Assembly: GCA_021204375.1 (NCBI GenBank) | Contig: JAJPZL010000143.1 | Coordinates: forward strand, 1-16,444 | DNA: 16,444 nucleotides | Direction of reading: 5' to 3' | From: Bacteroides sp. | Lineage (GTDB): Bacteria > Bacteroidota > Bacteroidia > Bacteroidales > Bacteroidaceae | Notes under the pieces: model-generated | Seen by the model: only the letters and a program-made list of their open reading frames with translations | The model's database searches: none | Told to the model about the DNA's origin: nothing | Program-made: the position numbers and the translations under genes | Shown here: positions 1-7,529 of the stretch, in pieces | How positions within the stretch are numbered: the first letter of the stretch is position 1 | Layout: every line of letters starts with the position of its first letter

Positions 1-9
1 AACATTCAT

Positions 10-1054
10 ATGATGTTCAATAAATCAACGGACATCATGCGGATAATCATATAACCTTTTTATAGGCGGTTTCTGGACCGTGCTGTTCATTACCCTTTGG
101 ACGCAGTTCTCGGGAAGAGCAACCCTATTGGAATCGTTCATGTTCACATTTTGTTTTATAACGATTGCTTTTACGGCGACGATCTATACTTCTAAAGTAC
201 TTCTAAAAAGGACATTGCTCAAACGGAAGACGGTTCCTTTTATCCTGGGTTTTATCGGGATCACTTTGGCTCTGGCCCTGATGCTTGTTTTAGTGGTAAA
301 GGGCTTTCTCTGGTTGGAGATGAACGGAGTCTTTCCGCTTTCTGCTCTTATCTATGAAACCTATACTATGTTGTTCAGAGAGTTTTTGGGTATGATCCCA
401 AGTGCTCTTATGATGTTGTTGGGATTTTGTGGCCTGGAGTTTTTCCGGGAACACGCTTTCCAGGAAAAGGCGCATCTGGAAGAACAGCTCTTATTCCTGC
501 GCAATCAGGTCAATCCGCACATGATGTTCAATGTATTGAACCATATTCATATATTGATGCAGAAGAATATGGATTTAGCTTCGGAATTACTGACCAGTTT
601 TTCGGATATATTGCGTTACCAATTATATGAGTACAATAATGATCGGGTATTACTGGAAAAGGAGGTGAAGTATATCCAGGATGTGATCGAGGTAGAAAAA
701 CTGAGGTGGGGGAATGAATTGAATGTGGATTGCCAGTGGGAAGTGGAGAACGGGAAAAAAATGATCACCCCTTTTGTGCTTATCTCGTTCATTGAAAATG
801 CCTTTAAACATGTATCCAGGATGCCTTCGGCAAAAGGGTATGTAAATATTGCCGTCAGGCAGAAGGGGGATCTGTTTACCCTGATGGTAGAAAATTCAAA
901 GACGACTGAATCACCTCGTAAAAAGGAAGGCGGAGGATTGGGGTTGGCCACTACAACCCAACGATTGTCTATCGTTTACCCGGATACACATCATCTGAAT
1001 ATTCATACTACGGATACCGTTTACCGGATCAATCTGGAAATCAAATTATACTGA
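10..1054 (+). CDS. LytS/YehU-type sensor histidine kinase, N-terminus frameshifted
   Basis: Membrane sensor kinase expected to autophosphorylate on His and pass phosphate to the LytTR regulator that starts 5 bases after its stop. The longest uninterrupted reading starts at GTG 80 and gives 324 aa. In that numbering, hydrophobic segments lie near 20-40, 52-77 and 100-122, a short coiled linker near 125-140, the His box NPHMMFN at 145-151 (His147; family usual NPHFLFN), the N box IENAFKH at 238-244 and the G box GGGLGLA at 284-290. This is the His_kinase (PF06580) plus HATPase_c arrangement. The frame is open only back to 47, while a better start (ATG 10) reads MMFNKSTDIMRII in another frame and joins YNLFIGGF if 2 bases are missing from, or 1 added to, the ATAT stretch near 47-52. 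I infer a frameshift in the first membrane segment; the GTG-80 product would lack it. The signal sensed is unknown. Confidence 0.85.
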
Positions 1055-1059
1055 TACTT

Positions 1060-1812
1060 ATGGAAGAAAATATAGAAAAACAGGCTAGTAAAGTCGTACT
1101 GCGGTGTCTGGTGGTGGACGATGAACCGGTAGCCCGGGAGGGGATTGTGGATTTTATGGTAAAGGTCAATTTTTTAGAGCTGGTGGAGGATTGTTCATCG
1201 GCTTTGGAGGCGACGGAGTATATTAATAAGGAGAGGATAGATTTGATCTTCCTGGATATTAATATGCCTTACCTCTCCGGTATGGATTTTCTGGAATCGC
1301 TGGATCATCCTCCGCTGACTATTTTTACCACTGCTTATTCCGAATATGCGCTGGATGGTTACCGCTTACAGGTAGTGGATTACCTGATGAAGCCGATTGC
1401 GTTTAAACGTTTTTACCAGGCAGCCGTTAATGCGTTACAGTTATTTAAACTGCGCAATCATGCGGAGAAAAGTGGCAACGAACAGCAGGATTATATGTAT
1501 ATCCGCCAGGGAGATTCTTTTGAAAAAATATACTGGCCGGATATTTTATATATGGAGAGTATGCAAAATTATGTAAAGCTGCATTTCCGGGAGGATAAAA
1601 GAGTGATCCATCAAACGTTATCTTCGTTGGAGGAGATGTTACCCAGGGAACAGTTTTTCAGGATTCATAAATCGTTCCTGGTCAATGTGGCACAGATTGA
1701 TTCCGTTATGGGGGGACGGGTTTTTGTGGGTGGCGTTGAACTGCCGCTTTCCCGCTACCGGAGAGAGAAGCTTTTGAACCAGGTGGTTTATAAGAATCTG
1801 ATCAGCAAGTAA
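1060..1812 (+). CDS. LytTR-family response regulator
   Basis: Cytoplasmic DNA-binding response regulator, partner of the kinase just upstream and probably cotranscribed with it. It has 250 aa, normal for the family, and is intact. The receiver domain covers about residues 14-125: acidic pair Asp20-Asp21, phospho-acceptor Asp66 in FLDINMP, Thr90/Thr91 in FTTAYS, and Lys111 in YLMKPI. The LytTR DNA-binding domain covers about 143-245, with the hallmark ILYMESMQNYVKLH at 162-175, RIHKSFLVNV at 201-210 and a terminal LPLSRYRREKL. LytTR domains bind DNA through beta strands at direct repeats upstream of target genes; the targets are not identifiable here. The ATG at 1060 was chosen because it follows the kinase TGA by 5 bases. 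The stop codon overlaps the left arm of the downstream terminator. Confidence 0.93.
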   Translation: MEENIEKQASKVVLRCLVVDDEPVAREGIVDFMVKVNFLELVEDCSSALEATEYINKERIDLIFLDINMPYLSGMDFLESLDHPPLTIFTTAYSEYALDGYRLQVVDYLMKPIAFKRFYQAAVNALQLFKLRNHAEKSGNEQQDYMYIRQGDSFEKIYWPDILYMESMQNYVKLHFREDKRVIHQTLSSLEEMLPREQFFRIHKSFLVNVAQIDSVMGGRVFVGGVELPLSRYRREKLLNQVVYKNLISK

Positions 1813-1853
1813 AAAATAAGGAGCTTACTTTTCAAGTGAACTCCTTATTTTTT
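1811..1853. terminator. Bidirectional intrinsic terminator
   Basis: An inverted repeat with a perfect 13-bp stem, AAAAAATAAGGAG at 1811-1823 pairing with CTCCTTATTTTTT at 1841-1853, around a 17-base loop. It has a T run on the + side and, because of the A run, also on the - side. It ends the kinase-regulator operon on + and, lying 83 bases past the natural stop at 1936, can also end the convergent beta-barrel gene on -. Confidence 0.88.
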
Positions 1854-1935
1854 CTTCTTTGAATAGGTTGGTAAAATATCTTTGCGCTTGCTCAGATGTA
1901 TATATACCTCCGAATGATCGTCCTATTATTTCTCT

Positions 1936-2838
1936 CTAAAATCCCAATTTATAACCCACCTGGAAATAGATAGCGGGTTGGAAACCGAGGTCATACTCTC
2001 TGCCGAACTATTTGAAATAGTCTTTCATGCTTCTGTTTATTACACAGGCACTCCTGTTCCATAATCCACCTCCTGTCAATTGTATGGAAGATGACCTGTT
2101 TATTAGGAAATCGGCCTGTAATCCCGATTTCATGGATACCGAACCGAATATCTTTGATTGACCCTCTACATCCATCACTGCCGATGTATCATCGACTTCA
2201 AGTCCGATCAGCCTTAGCTTAAACCAGTGGTTGAAAGCGACTGCTGCTGATACTTCGGCGGCTTCGAACATTTCTACTTTTACTTCGTATTTACCGTCAA
2301 TGTGCCAGTTCAGATATCCCATGGGTAAGCCTAATGGAACACCGTAGCTATTATTTACTCCAACTCCTACACCTATATCCAGCTTATCGGATAGATGGTA
2401 GATGAACACTATCCCTCCGCTGCCGAGTATACTTTTGGTTTTTATGTGTGAAGGATCGGAGTAGATACCGCCTCCCAGTACGGCAAGCATCGACCATTTG
2501 CGGCCAATGGGGCGTAAATGACTCATGCTTAACGTGGTGTTTATAATATTGTCCGGGTGCATAAAGGCAGGAATGTGCTTGTTATTGTATGTAGCATAGG
2601 TGGCATCCAGTGATAGGGCCCACATCTTTTTACGGTTGTTTTCCTCTTGTTTAAAGGATAGGGGTATGCTGACCCCGCCGTTTACTTTAAACATATCTCC
2701 CGAACCTCCTGTTTTTTGATTGTTCTCATCTTTGAAAGGGGAGGAGGATACGTATTCGGACTTCAGATAAACCTGTCCATGAGTTTTAATTGTTAAAGTT
2801 AATCCAAACAGGGTTAAGATAATTACTGAGATTTTCAT
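1936..2838 (-). pseudogene. Outer-membrane beta-barrel protein (DUF6268-like), in-frame TAG near the C-terminus
   Basis: Probable outer-membrane beta-barrel protein resembling the DUF6268 family of Bacteroidota; no biochemical role is known to me. The start is taken as ATG 2838 because it opens a clear signal peptide (MKISVIILTLFGLTLTIKTHG, followed by QVYLKSEYVSSS); a start at 2865 would place a polar stretch before it. The body alternates polar and hydrophobic residues and is Gly and aromatic rich, as in amphipathic strands. A TAG at 2008-2010 stops the product, but the same frame continues for 23 codons to a second TAG at 1936-1938, ending in FQVGYKLGF, a classic C-terminal beta-signal with terminal Phe. 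The continuation is therefore real coding sequence and the first TAG a nonsense change, from CAG or TGG most simply. The truncated product would lack its last strand and BAM recognition signal. Family name moderately sure; barrel and lesion very sure. Confidence 0.8.
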
Positions 2839-2855
2839 TTGATTTTTTTTATGTT

Positions 2856-2886
2856 CTGTCAGCAAATATCAGCCGCCATTTCGGGT
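2856..2886 (-). promoter_or_regulatory. Promoter of the DUF6268-like gene
   Basis: On the minus strand a GATATTTG box (2870-2863) followed by C matches the Bacteroidota -7 consensus TAnnTTTG in seven of eight positions. About 20 bases upstream a TTTC sits where the -33 TTTG is expected. The implied transcript starts near 2856, giving a short leader to ATG 2838. The same GATATTTGC occurs in front of the next beta-barrel gene. Confidence 0.5.
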
Positions 2887-2932
2887 CGGAGAAATTTATT
2901 TGATGACTGGTAGTTTGCTTAGGATCACGGGT

Positions 2933-2972
2933 AAAAAAAGAAGCTCCGGACTATTCAATCAGGGCTTCTTCA
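2933..2972 (-). terminator. Intrinsic terminator of the second beta-barrel gene
   Basis: Read on the minus strand, AAGAAGC, a loop of about 20 bases, then GCTTCTT running directly into a seven-T tract. It lies just beyond the natural stop (2990) of the upstream porin-like gene and before the next promoter, which supports separate transcription of the two barrel genes. Confidence 0.7.
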
Positions 2973-2989
2973 GGTTGTTGGTTTCGGTT

Positions 2990-3594
2990 TCAGAATTTAT
3001 ATCCGACCGTCAGGTAAGGGCTTCTGTTCCTGATCTTCGTTCCTTTGGCATCGCTGATATTGGCTAAACCAAACTCATATCCGGCATGGATGGCCATTTT
3101 CCGATCTCAACTCCGGCACCTCCCATTAAACCATAATCGAGTCGTTTTAACTTGTTATTACCAAATACAGACTCTTTATTCCCGTCTGATTTAGCTTTGC
3201 CGCCGATCACATAAGCCAGGTATGGACCTGCGTTAATAACCAACCGCATGTTGGGACCGACATCGAATTTGTATCCGATATTTACGGGAAGTTGCAGGTA
3301 TATCGGGTTATACTTGACATTTGGGGCTGATTTTGGGCTGTGCTTGGCCCCTTTAGTCTGTAAATCCAGGCCGGTCAGCAAATAAAGGTTGTCTGTCAGG
3401 AGTATGTCTGCCGTTATACCGACCTGATACCTGAGTAGTGATTGGGTGTTTTTCATATCCCCGCTAAATGTTGATAGGTTGGCTCCTGCTGTTATACCAA
3501 AAGTGACCGGGGTCTCCTGGGCCTTTGCTTCATTTGAAACTACAGAGATCAAAGCGATAATCGCTACCCATAATGATAATTTTGTCTTGTTTAT
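2990..3594 (-). pseudogene. Porin-family outer-membrane beta-barrel protein, start and frame damaged
   Basis: Small outer-membrane beta-barrel of the OMP_b-brl type (PF13568-like), about 200 aa when repaired. The longest uninterrupted piece is 3552-3064, starting at TTG. The natural N-terminus lies 14 codons upstream: the codon at 3594-3592 is ATA where ATG is expected, followed by NKTKLSLWVAIIALISVVSN and an AKAQ cleavage site, a full signal peptide. Mature features include FGITAGANLS and YNPIYLQLPVNIGYKF, typical of the family. Near 3102-3105 four A's (minus strand) replace an expected five in GGA-AAA-ATG; correcting this continues as KMAIHAGYEFGLANIS to LTVGYKF and TGA at 2990-2992. So it has both a lost start (G to A) and a frameshift that removes the C-terminal beta-signal. 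It could still be made at low level from ATA or TTG but would be truncated. Confidence 0.82.
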
Positions 3595-3624
3595 CCTTGA
3601 TATATTTTTAGTTATTTGTACTGA

Positions 3625-3663
3625 TAAGGTGCAAATATCTCATAGTCCCGATAAATGAACAAA
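3625..3663 (-). promoter_or_regulatory. Promoter of the porin-family gene
   Basis: On the minus strand TTTG at 3663-3660, a 20-base spacer, then GATATTTG at 3639-3632. This fits the Bacteroidota -33 TTTG / -7 TAnnTTTG pattern with one mismatch. The transcript would start near 3625, about 30 bases before the natural start codon at 3594. Confidence 0.6.
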
Positions 3664-3919
3664 ACTATTTGATGAGAGAGTGTTTGGTTGTGATAACCGG
3701 AGTTTAATGGAAAAGCAGGAGAGAAAGTGGGTGTGTGAAAAGGGGGGGAGTTTGTTATGGCCACTTCCTCCGCCTTCGTGAAAAGGAGAGAGGAAGCAGC
3801 TACCTTCTTTCAAGGTGTATAACAAGTAGGGTATGGCAAAGATACCGTAAAAAACGGGTATTACCAAATAAATTCTCAATTATATGCTCTACTTCTTATA
3901 GCTGGGCGGGTGAGGGCCT
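3664..3919. other. Gene-free interval between porin-family gene and acyl-CoA synthetase
   Basis: I find no convincing gene in this stretch: the small open frames have no family-like sequence and low-complexity translations. It does hold a seven-G run at 3743-3749 and, on the minus strand, a canonical promoter (listed separately) that has no gene directly after it. No clear terminator for the acyl-CoA synthetase is visible; an imperfect stem around ACCCG-T6-ACGG near 3842-3860 has its T run in the loop, not after the stem. Confidence 0.6.
3837..3868 (-). promoter_or_regulatory. Canonical sigma-ABfr promoter without an adjacent gene
   Basis: On the minus strand TTTG at 3868-3865, a 20-base spacer, then TATCTTTG at 3844-3837 followed by C: a full match to TTTG-N20-TAnnTTTG. 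It points toward the porin-family gene, whose start is about 240 bases away and which has a nearer promoter. It may drive a long leader or a small RNA; the match could also be chance. Confidence 0.5.
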
Positions 3920-5724
3920 CTATTCTTTATACATTTTATCTATTTGGATGGCATAATTTTTCAGGATCACCCGGCGTCGCAGTTTCAGGGTATCTGTTAG
4001 TTCTTCGCTTTCCATACTGAAAGGGTAAGCAAGCAACACAAATTTTTTGATCTTTTCGTAGGAGGCCAGGTCTTTCTGGTGCTCTTCTATCCGGGAGGCT
4101 ATCATGCGGTGAATATTGGGGTGATTGATCAGCTCGTCATAGCCGGTATATTGGATCTGTTTCTTTCCGGCATATTTTTCCAGTTCTTCCGCATCGGGTA
4201 CAATTAATGCACTGACAAATTTACGCTCGTCTCCTATCACTGCTATCTGCCGGATATATTTGTCGCTTCCAACCAATCCTTCAATTATTTGTGGGGCAAT
4301 GTATTTACCGTTGGAAGTTTTATAAAGGTCTTTGATCCGCTCCCTGAAAAAAAGAGTGCTACCCTCCAGGTAACCGGCGTCACCGGTGCGGAAATATCCG
4401 TCCGCTGTAAAGGCACGGACATTTTCTTCGGGTTTTTTATAGTAGCCTGAAGTGATGGTCTTCCCTTTTACCAGGATCTCATTGTTCTCCGGGTCAATTC
4501 GTAATTCTACTCCCGGCATCAGCGTACCGATGGAACCGATGATAAAATTATTTTTCGGGTAAAAACAGATGGTTGCTGCTGTTTCACTGGAACCGTAGCC
4601 TATTACGATGGGAATATTTACGGATTGCAGGAACATATTTACATTATCGGCCAGTGGAGCCCCGCCAATGGGAAAAAGGTGATCTTTTTCTATACCTATG
4701 GCTTTTTTAAGTAACCTGTATACTGTTTGGTTATAAAGATTGAATTTAAGAGAGAGTCCGGCAGGAGGCCGGATCCCTTTGTTCTTATATTCCAGGTTGT
4801 ATTCGTGACCGATCTTAATAGCATCTTTAAATAGTTTCTGCATCATTCCGGGAGAAGCGGCTATTTTTCCTGTACACCTATGTATACTTTTTTCCAGAAG
4901 CGGGGTACATTACACATCAGGGTGTAGCGTATCTCCTTTAGGGTCTCCTGAATGTGTTTCGGGTCCCGGTTGATGGCTATTGTTATGCCTTTGTGCAGGC
5001 AGTAGGAGGACCATGCTTTTTCAAAGATATGGGTGAGCGGTAGGAAGCAGACAGATATATCTTTATCGTTTAACCGGGGCAAACGGATATCGTGAATACG
5101 GAATACTTCCAGAAAATTAGAATGGTGCAATACCACTCCTTTGGATTCGCCGGTAGTGCCTGAGGTGTAAATGATGGTTGCAATATCTTCTGGTGCCGCT
5201 TCATTCATCCGGACCTTTACTGTGGATTCTGCATGTCCGTTCTCTCCCAGACGTAAGAAATCCTCAAAATAGATAGAGGTTTTATCTTCGGGATTGAAGG
5301 TAACGGTCCGGTCGAAGATGATGAGCCGTTGGAGAACCTCTGATTCCTGCTGTACTTTGAAAGCGTTGTTATATTGCAGCTGTTCGCCTATAAACAGGGT
5401 GCTGATCTCCGCATCATTAACAATGTAGGCTACCTGAGCCGGAGAACTGGTGGCATAGAGCGGTACAGGGACTGCCCGGTTGGCATAGGCTCCGAAATCC
5501 GTATAAAAACAGCAGGCCATATTCTGGGAATAAATTCCGATAGTATCCTGCTCCCTGATTCCGAATTCGGCTATTGCCCGGGCAGTTTGTATGACTTTAT
5601 CGGATAGGTTACGCCATGAAATTGCGATCCATTTCCCTTTTTCATTCCGTTCCAGTAAGGCTGTTTTCTTCTCGTATTTGTCTGCCTGGCGGTGTACTAA
5701 TTCTCCCAACTGATAATAATTCAT
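3920..5724 (-). pseudogene. Long-chain acyl-CoA synthetase (AMP-forming), one frameshift
   Basis: ANL-superfamily enzyme that activates long-chain fatty acids with ATP and CoA, giving acyl-CoA, AMP and PPi; usually cytoplasmic or membrane-associated. Two pieces, 5724-4861 (287 aa) and 4846-3920 (308 aa), join as a 601-aa protein, the usual length for this group. First piece: ATP-binding P-loop YTSGTTGESKG at 186-196 and FLPLTHIFEKAW at 227-238. Second piece (its own numbering): YGSSETAA at 84-91, the YFRTGDAG Asp motif at 151-158 and DLYKTSNGKYIAP at 173-185. The break is near 4866-4870: minus-strand GAAAAATAG where GAAAAAATAG would read EKIAASPGMMQKL, one A missing from a six-A run. The lesion lies between the P-loop and the YGSSE motif, so neither half should be active alone. 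Start ATG 5724 gives the expected MNYYQLGELVHRQADKY opening. Confidence 0.9.
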
Positions 5725-5894
5725 CTTTTATCCTGTTTTATAATCGCTTAAAATGATAGAGTAAATAAAGGGGCCGTTTGTAGACAGGAGTTCCCCGGAT
5801 ACAAAGTGTTAAATTTACTTTTTGCAAAAGTCAGGAATTTAATGAGTGCGGGTAAGCTCTAAACCAAAGGAAAGATGTTCTGTTTTCCTGTTTT
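5725..5894 (-). other. Intergenic region between AraC regulator and acyl-CoA synthetase
   Basis: No gene seen. It is AT-rich with an imperfect palindrome ACTTTTTGCAAAAGT (5817-5831) and, on the minus strand, a weak AGGAAA/TTTCCT stem just after the regulator stop. A minus-strand GACTTTTG resembles the -7 box but lacks a good -33 partner, so the synthetase promoter is not fixed. Confidence 0.35.
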
Positions 5895-6761
5895 TTAAGG
5901 ATGATCCTGTTCACTCTCCCGGTAAACTTTAGGAGAGACCCCTACATATTTTTTAAAATATTTGGCAAAAAAGGAGGGGTTAGGAAAGTGGAGCGAATCA
6001 GAGATCTGCTGGATGGTATGGGTGGTGGATTTAAGCTGTGCTTTTGCATCCAGCAAAATAGCTCCGGCAACCAGGTCTGTTACTTTTTTCCCGGTGGCCT
6101 GTTTTACTGCTTCACTCAGGTAATTGGGAGTAATGAACAGTTTTTCCGCATAAAAGGAGACGGAGCGTTCGTTCCGGTAATGTTTGAAAATAAGCATTCG
6201 CAACTCTCTGACTATCTCATCACAGCGTCTTAATGGAACCTATGTGTTCCTGCTTTTTTGCTCATAGGCAGCTATCAGGGTATAGAACAGGGACATAAAG
6301 GTATGCCTAATAATGGTTGCGCTCTCTTTTTCTTTCTGTTCCAGTCGTTCAAATATTTGAAAGAAGGCAGAACAGAAATCGAATATCAGGGTCGCATCAT
6401 TCTCCTCCAGGCTCAAAACCGGATTGAGCTGGATGAATTTAAAGGAAGAAAAGATATGTTGGGGGAGAATGAGATTTTTGATAAAGTGTGGAGAGATTCG
6501 GATGAGGTTTATTTTCAGGTCTTTGCTATGTTGTTTAAGCTGGATAATGCTCCCCGGAAGGAGAGTGATAATATCATTAGTTTTGGTGGTAAAATCAAAA
6601 AGATCGATAGAGAGTTTGGCTTCTCCTTTTTTTATGAACATCAAGCCGCCACTCTCCAAACGGTGCGGATATAGAAGTGACTCGAAGCAGGATACGGAGA
6701 GATCCGAACTCATGTTGATGTTATCAGGAGTCTCTATGGAAGGAATAGTTACAGTGTCCAT
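5895..6761 (-). pseudogene. AraC-family transcriptional regulator, split by in-frame TAG
   Basis: Repaired length is about 288 aa. The N-terminal half (6761-6243) is a cupin-like sensor/dimerisation domain with GGLMFIKKGEAKLSI and ITLLPGSIIQL. The C-terminal half (to 5895) is an AraC HTH: VSFYAEKLFITPNYLSEAVKQ is the first helix-turn-helix and TIQQISDSLHFPNPSFFAKYFKKYVGVSP the second, with the family signature. TAG at 6240-6242 interrupts the linker, and the same frame runs on without shift into the HTH, so this is a nonsense change (CAG or TGG are simple sources). ATG 6761 is preferred over TTG 6782 because a -7 box lies 19 bases upstream. The gene is divergent from the injection-system operon across about 220 bp, making it the natural candidate regulator of that operon; this is inference. 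A free HTH half could be made by reinitiation at ATG 6197 or TTG 6203. Confidence 0.85.
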
Positions 6762-6772
6762 ATATCGTAAAT

Positions 6773-6787
6773 CTTTCAGCAAATGTA
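6773..6787 (-). promoter_or_regulatory. -7 box for the AraC-family gene
   Basis: TACATTTG on the minus strand (6787-6780) is a full match to TAnnTTTG. It would start transcription near 6773, about 12 bases before ATG 6761. No good -33 TTTG is present, which would suit an activator-dependent promoter. Confidence 0.42.
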
Positions 6788-6812
6788 ATAAATCTGTGGG
6801 AAACTCTTGTGT

Positions 6813-6885
6813 CTGCCGGGGGAAAGTTGATCTTTTGCTTTCATCCTGCTCCGTAAATTTCTTACTTTTTTCGCCTGCCGGGGGA
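6813..6885 (+). repeat. Two identical 11-bp direct repeats in the divergent intergenic region
   Basis: CTGCCGGGGGA occurs at 6813-6823 and again at 6875-6885, same orientation, start-to-start distance 62 bp, close to six helical turns. The second copy overlaps a 7-bp inverted repeat, TTTCGCC (6869-6875) with GGCGAAA (6887-6893). They lie between the AraC-family gene and the injection-system operon and are candidate binding sites for that regulator. Confidence 0.6.
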
Positions 6886-6914
6886 TGGCGAAATAAAATT
6901 TCGTCATCTGCTCC

Positions 6915-6930
6915 TATTTTTGTTCCATGC
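6915..6930 (+). promoter_or_regulatory. Candidate promoter of the injection-system operon
   Basis: TATTTTTG at 6915-6922 matches TAnnTTTG. Transcription would start near 6929, giving a leader of about 55 bases to ATG 6986. The -33 region has no TTTG, so help from a regulator bound at the upstream direct repeats is plausible. Confidence 0.38.
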
Positions 6931-6985
6931 TCCGGATTGTCTATTACTTCCGGATGGATAAGGATCTTTTAATTACTTATACTAT

Positions 6986-7529
6986 ATGATAAGCGAAGTG
7001 TTGACTACTCTTTCTGACTCTCTTTCTGTTTTCCTGAAGCAGAATCTGCAATCCGGCGAGGAACTGGTTTGTGTATATCCGTTTACCGGGAACAGTTCCC
7101 GTCTGTCTCAGGAGAGCGTATACCTTACGTTGGTTCATGTGGAGAAAGAGAATACCGGAGGTTCCGGCTCTATTCGCAGACAGGTTACGGATCACCATTT
7201 TCAGGCCATGGCTTCTCCCTGGTTACTTAATCTTTACCTGCTTATTTCAGTGGTCCTCTCCGAGAAACAATACGAAGTATCCCTGCATCTGCTTTCCGGG
7301 ATCGCCTCTTTTTTTGCAGGCTCACCCTGTGATCACGCTGCCTTATACCCATCATACTATATCGGTAGAGCCGATTAATCTCTCCTGGGGAGAGTTATCG
7401 AATGTATGGAGTATGCATGGGGGTCATTACTATCCTTCTATACTCTGTAAGGTACGTTCGTTGCCGGTCAATGCCGGAGAGATACAAAAAGTAGTGCGTT
7501 CCATCACTTCGAAGGAGGTTAGAGGATGA
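6986..7529 (+). pseudogene. DUF4255 / Pvc16-like CIS protein, frameshifted
   Basis: First gene of the contractile injection system. DUF4255 (Pvc16 N-terminal) proteins occur in most eCIS loci and are associated with the tail terminus or cap. The N-terminal part, MISEVLTTLSDSLSVFLKQN, reads from 6986 up to LSGIASFF. The C-terminal part, PVITLPYTHHTISVEPINLS followed by WGELSNVWSMHGGHYYPS, reads in the next frame and ends at TGA 7527-7529. The switch is at a seven-T run (7309-7315); six T's would restore SFLQAHPVITLP in one frame, about 180 aa, the normal size. The motif INLSWGELSNVWSMHGGHYYPS is highly typical of the family, so the second frame is certainly coding. The stop overlaps the next start as ATGA, indicating translational coupling. 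Confidence 0.85.

Noticed and set aside
1877..1885. TATCTTTGC on the plus strand as a promoter
   Set aside because: The -33 TTTG is only 15 bases upstream, not about 20, and it points into the back of a convergent gene with no plus-strand gene behind it.
3640..3879. Short minus-strand open frame after the orphan promoter
   Set aside because: The translation is low-complexity with no recognisable domain, and the start lies upstream of the predicted transcript start.
6424..6972. 182-aa plus-strand open frame over the AraC gene and the divergent region
   Set aside because: It opposes the AraC sensor domain, runs over the likely promoters, and its translation looks random.
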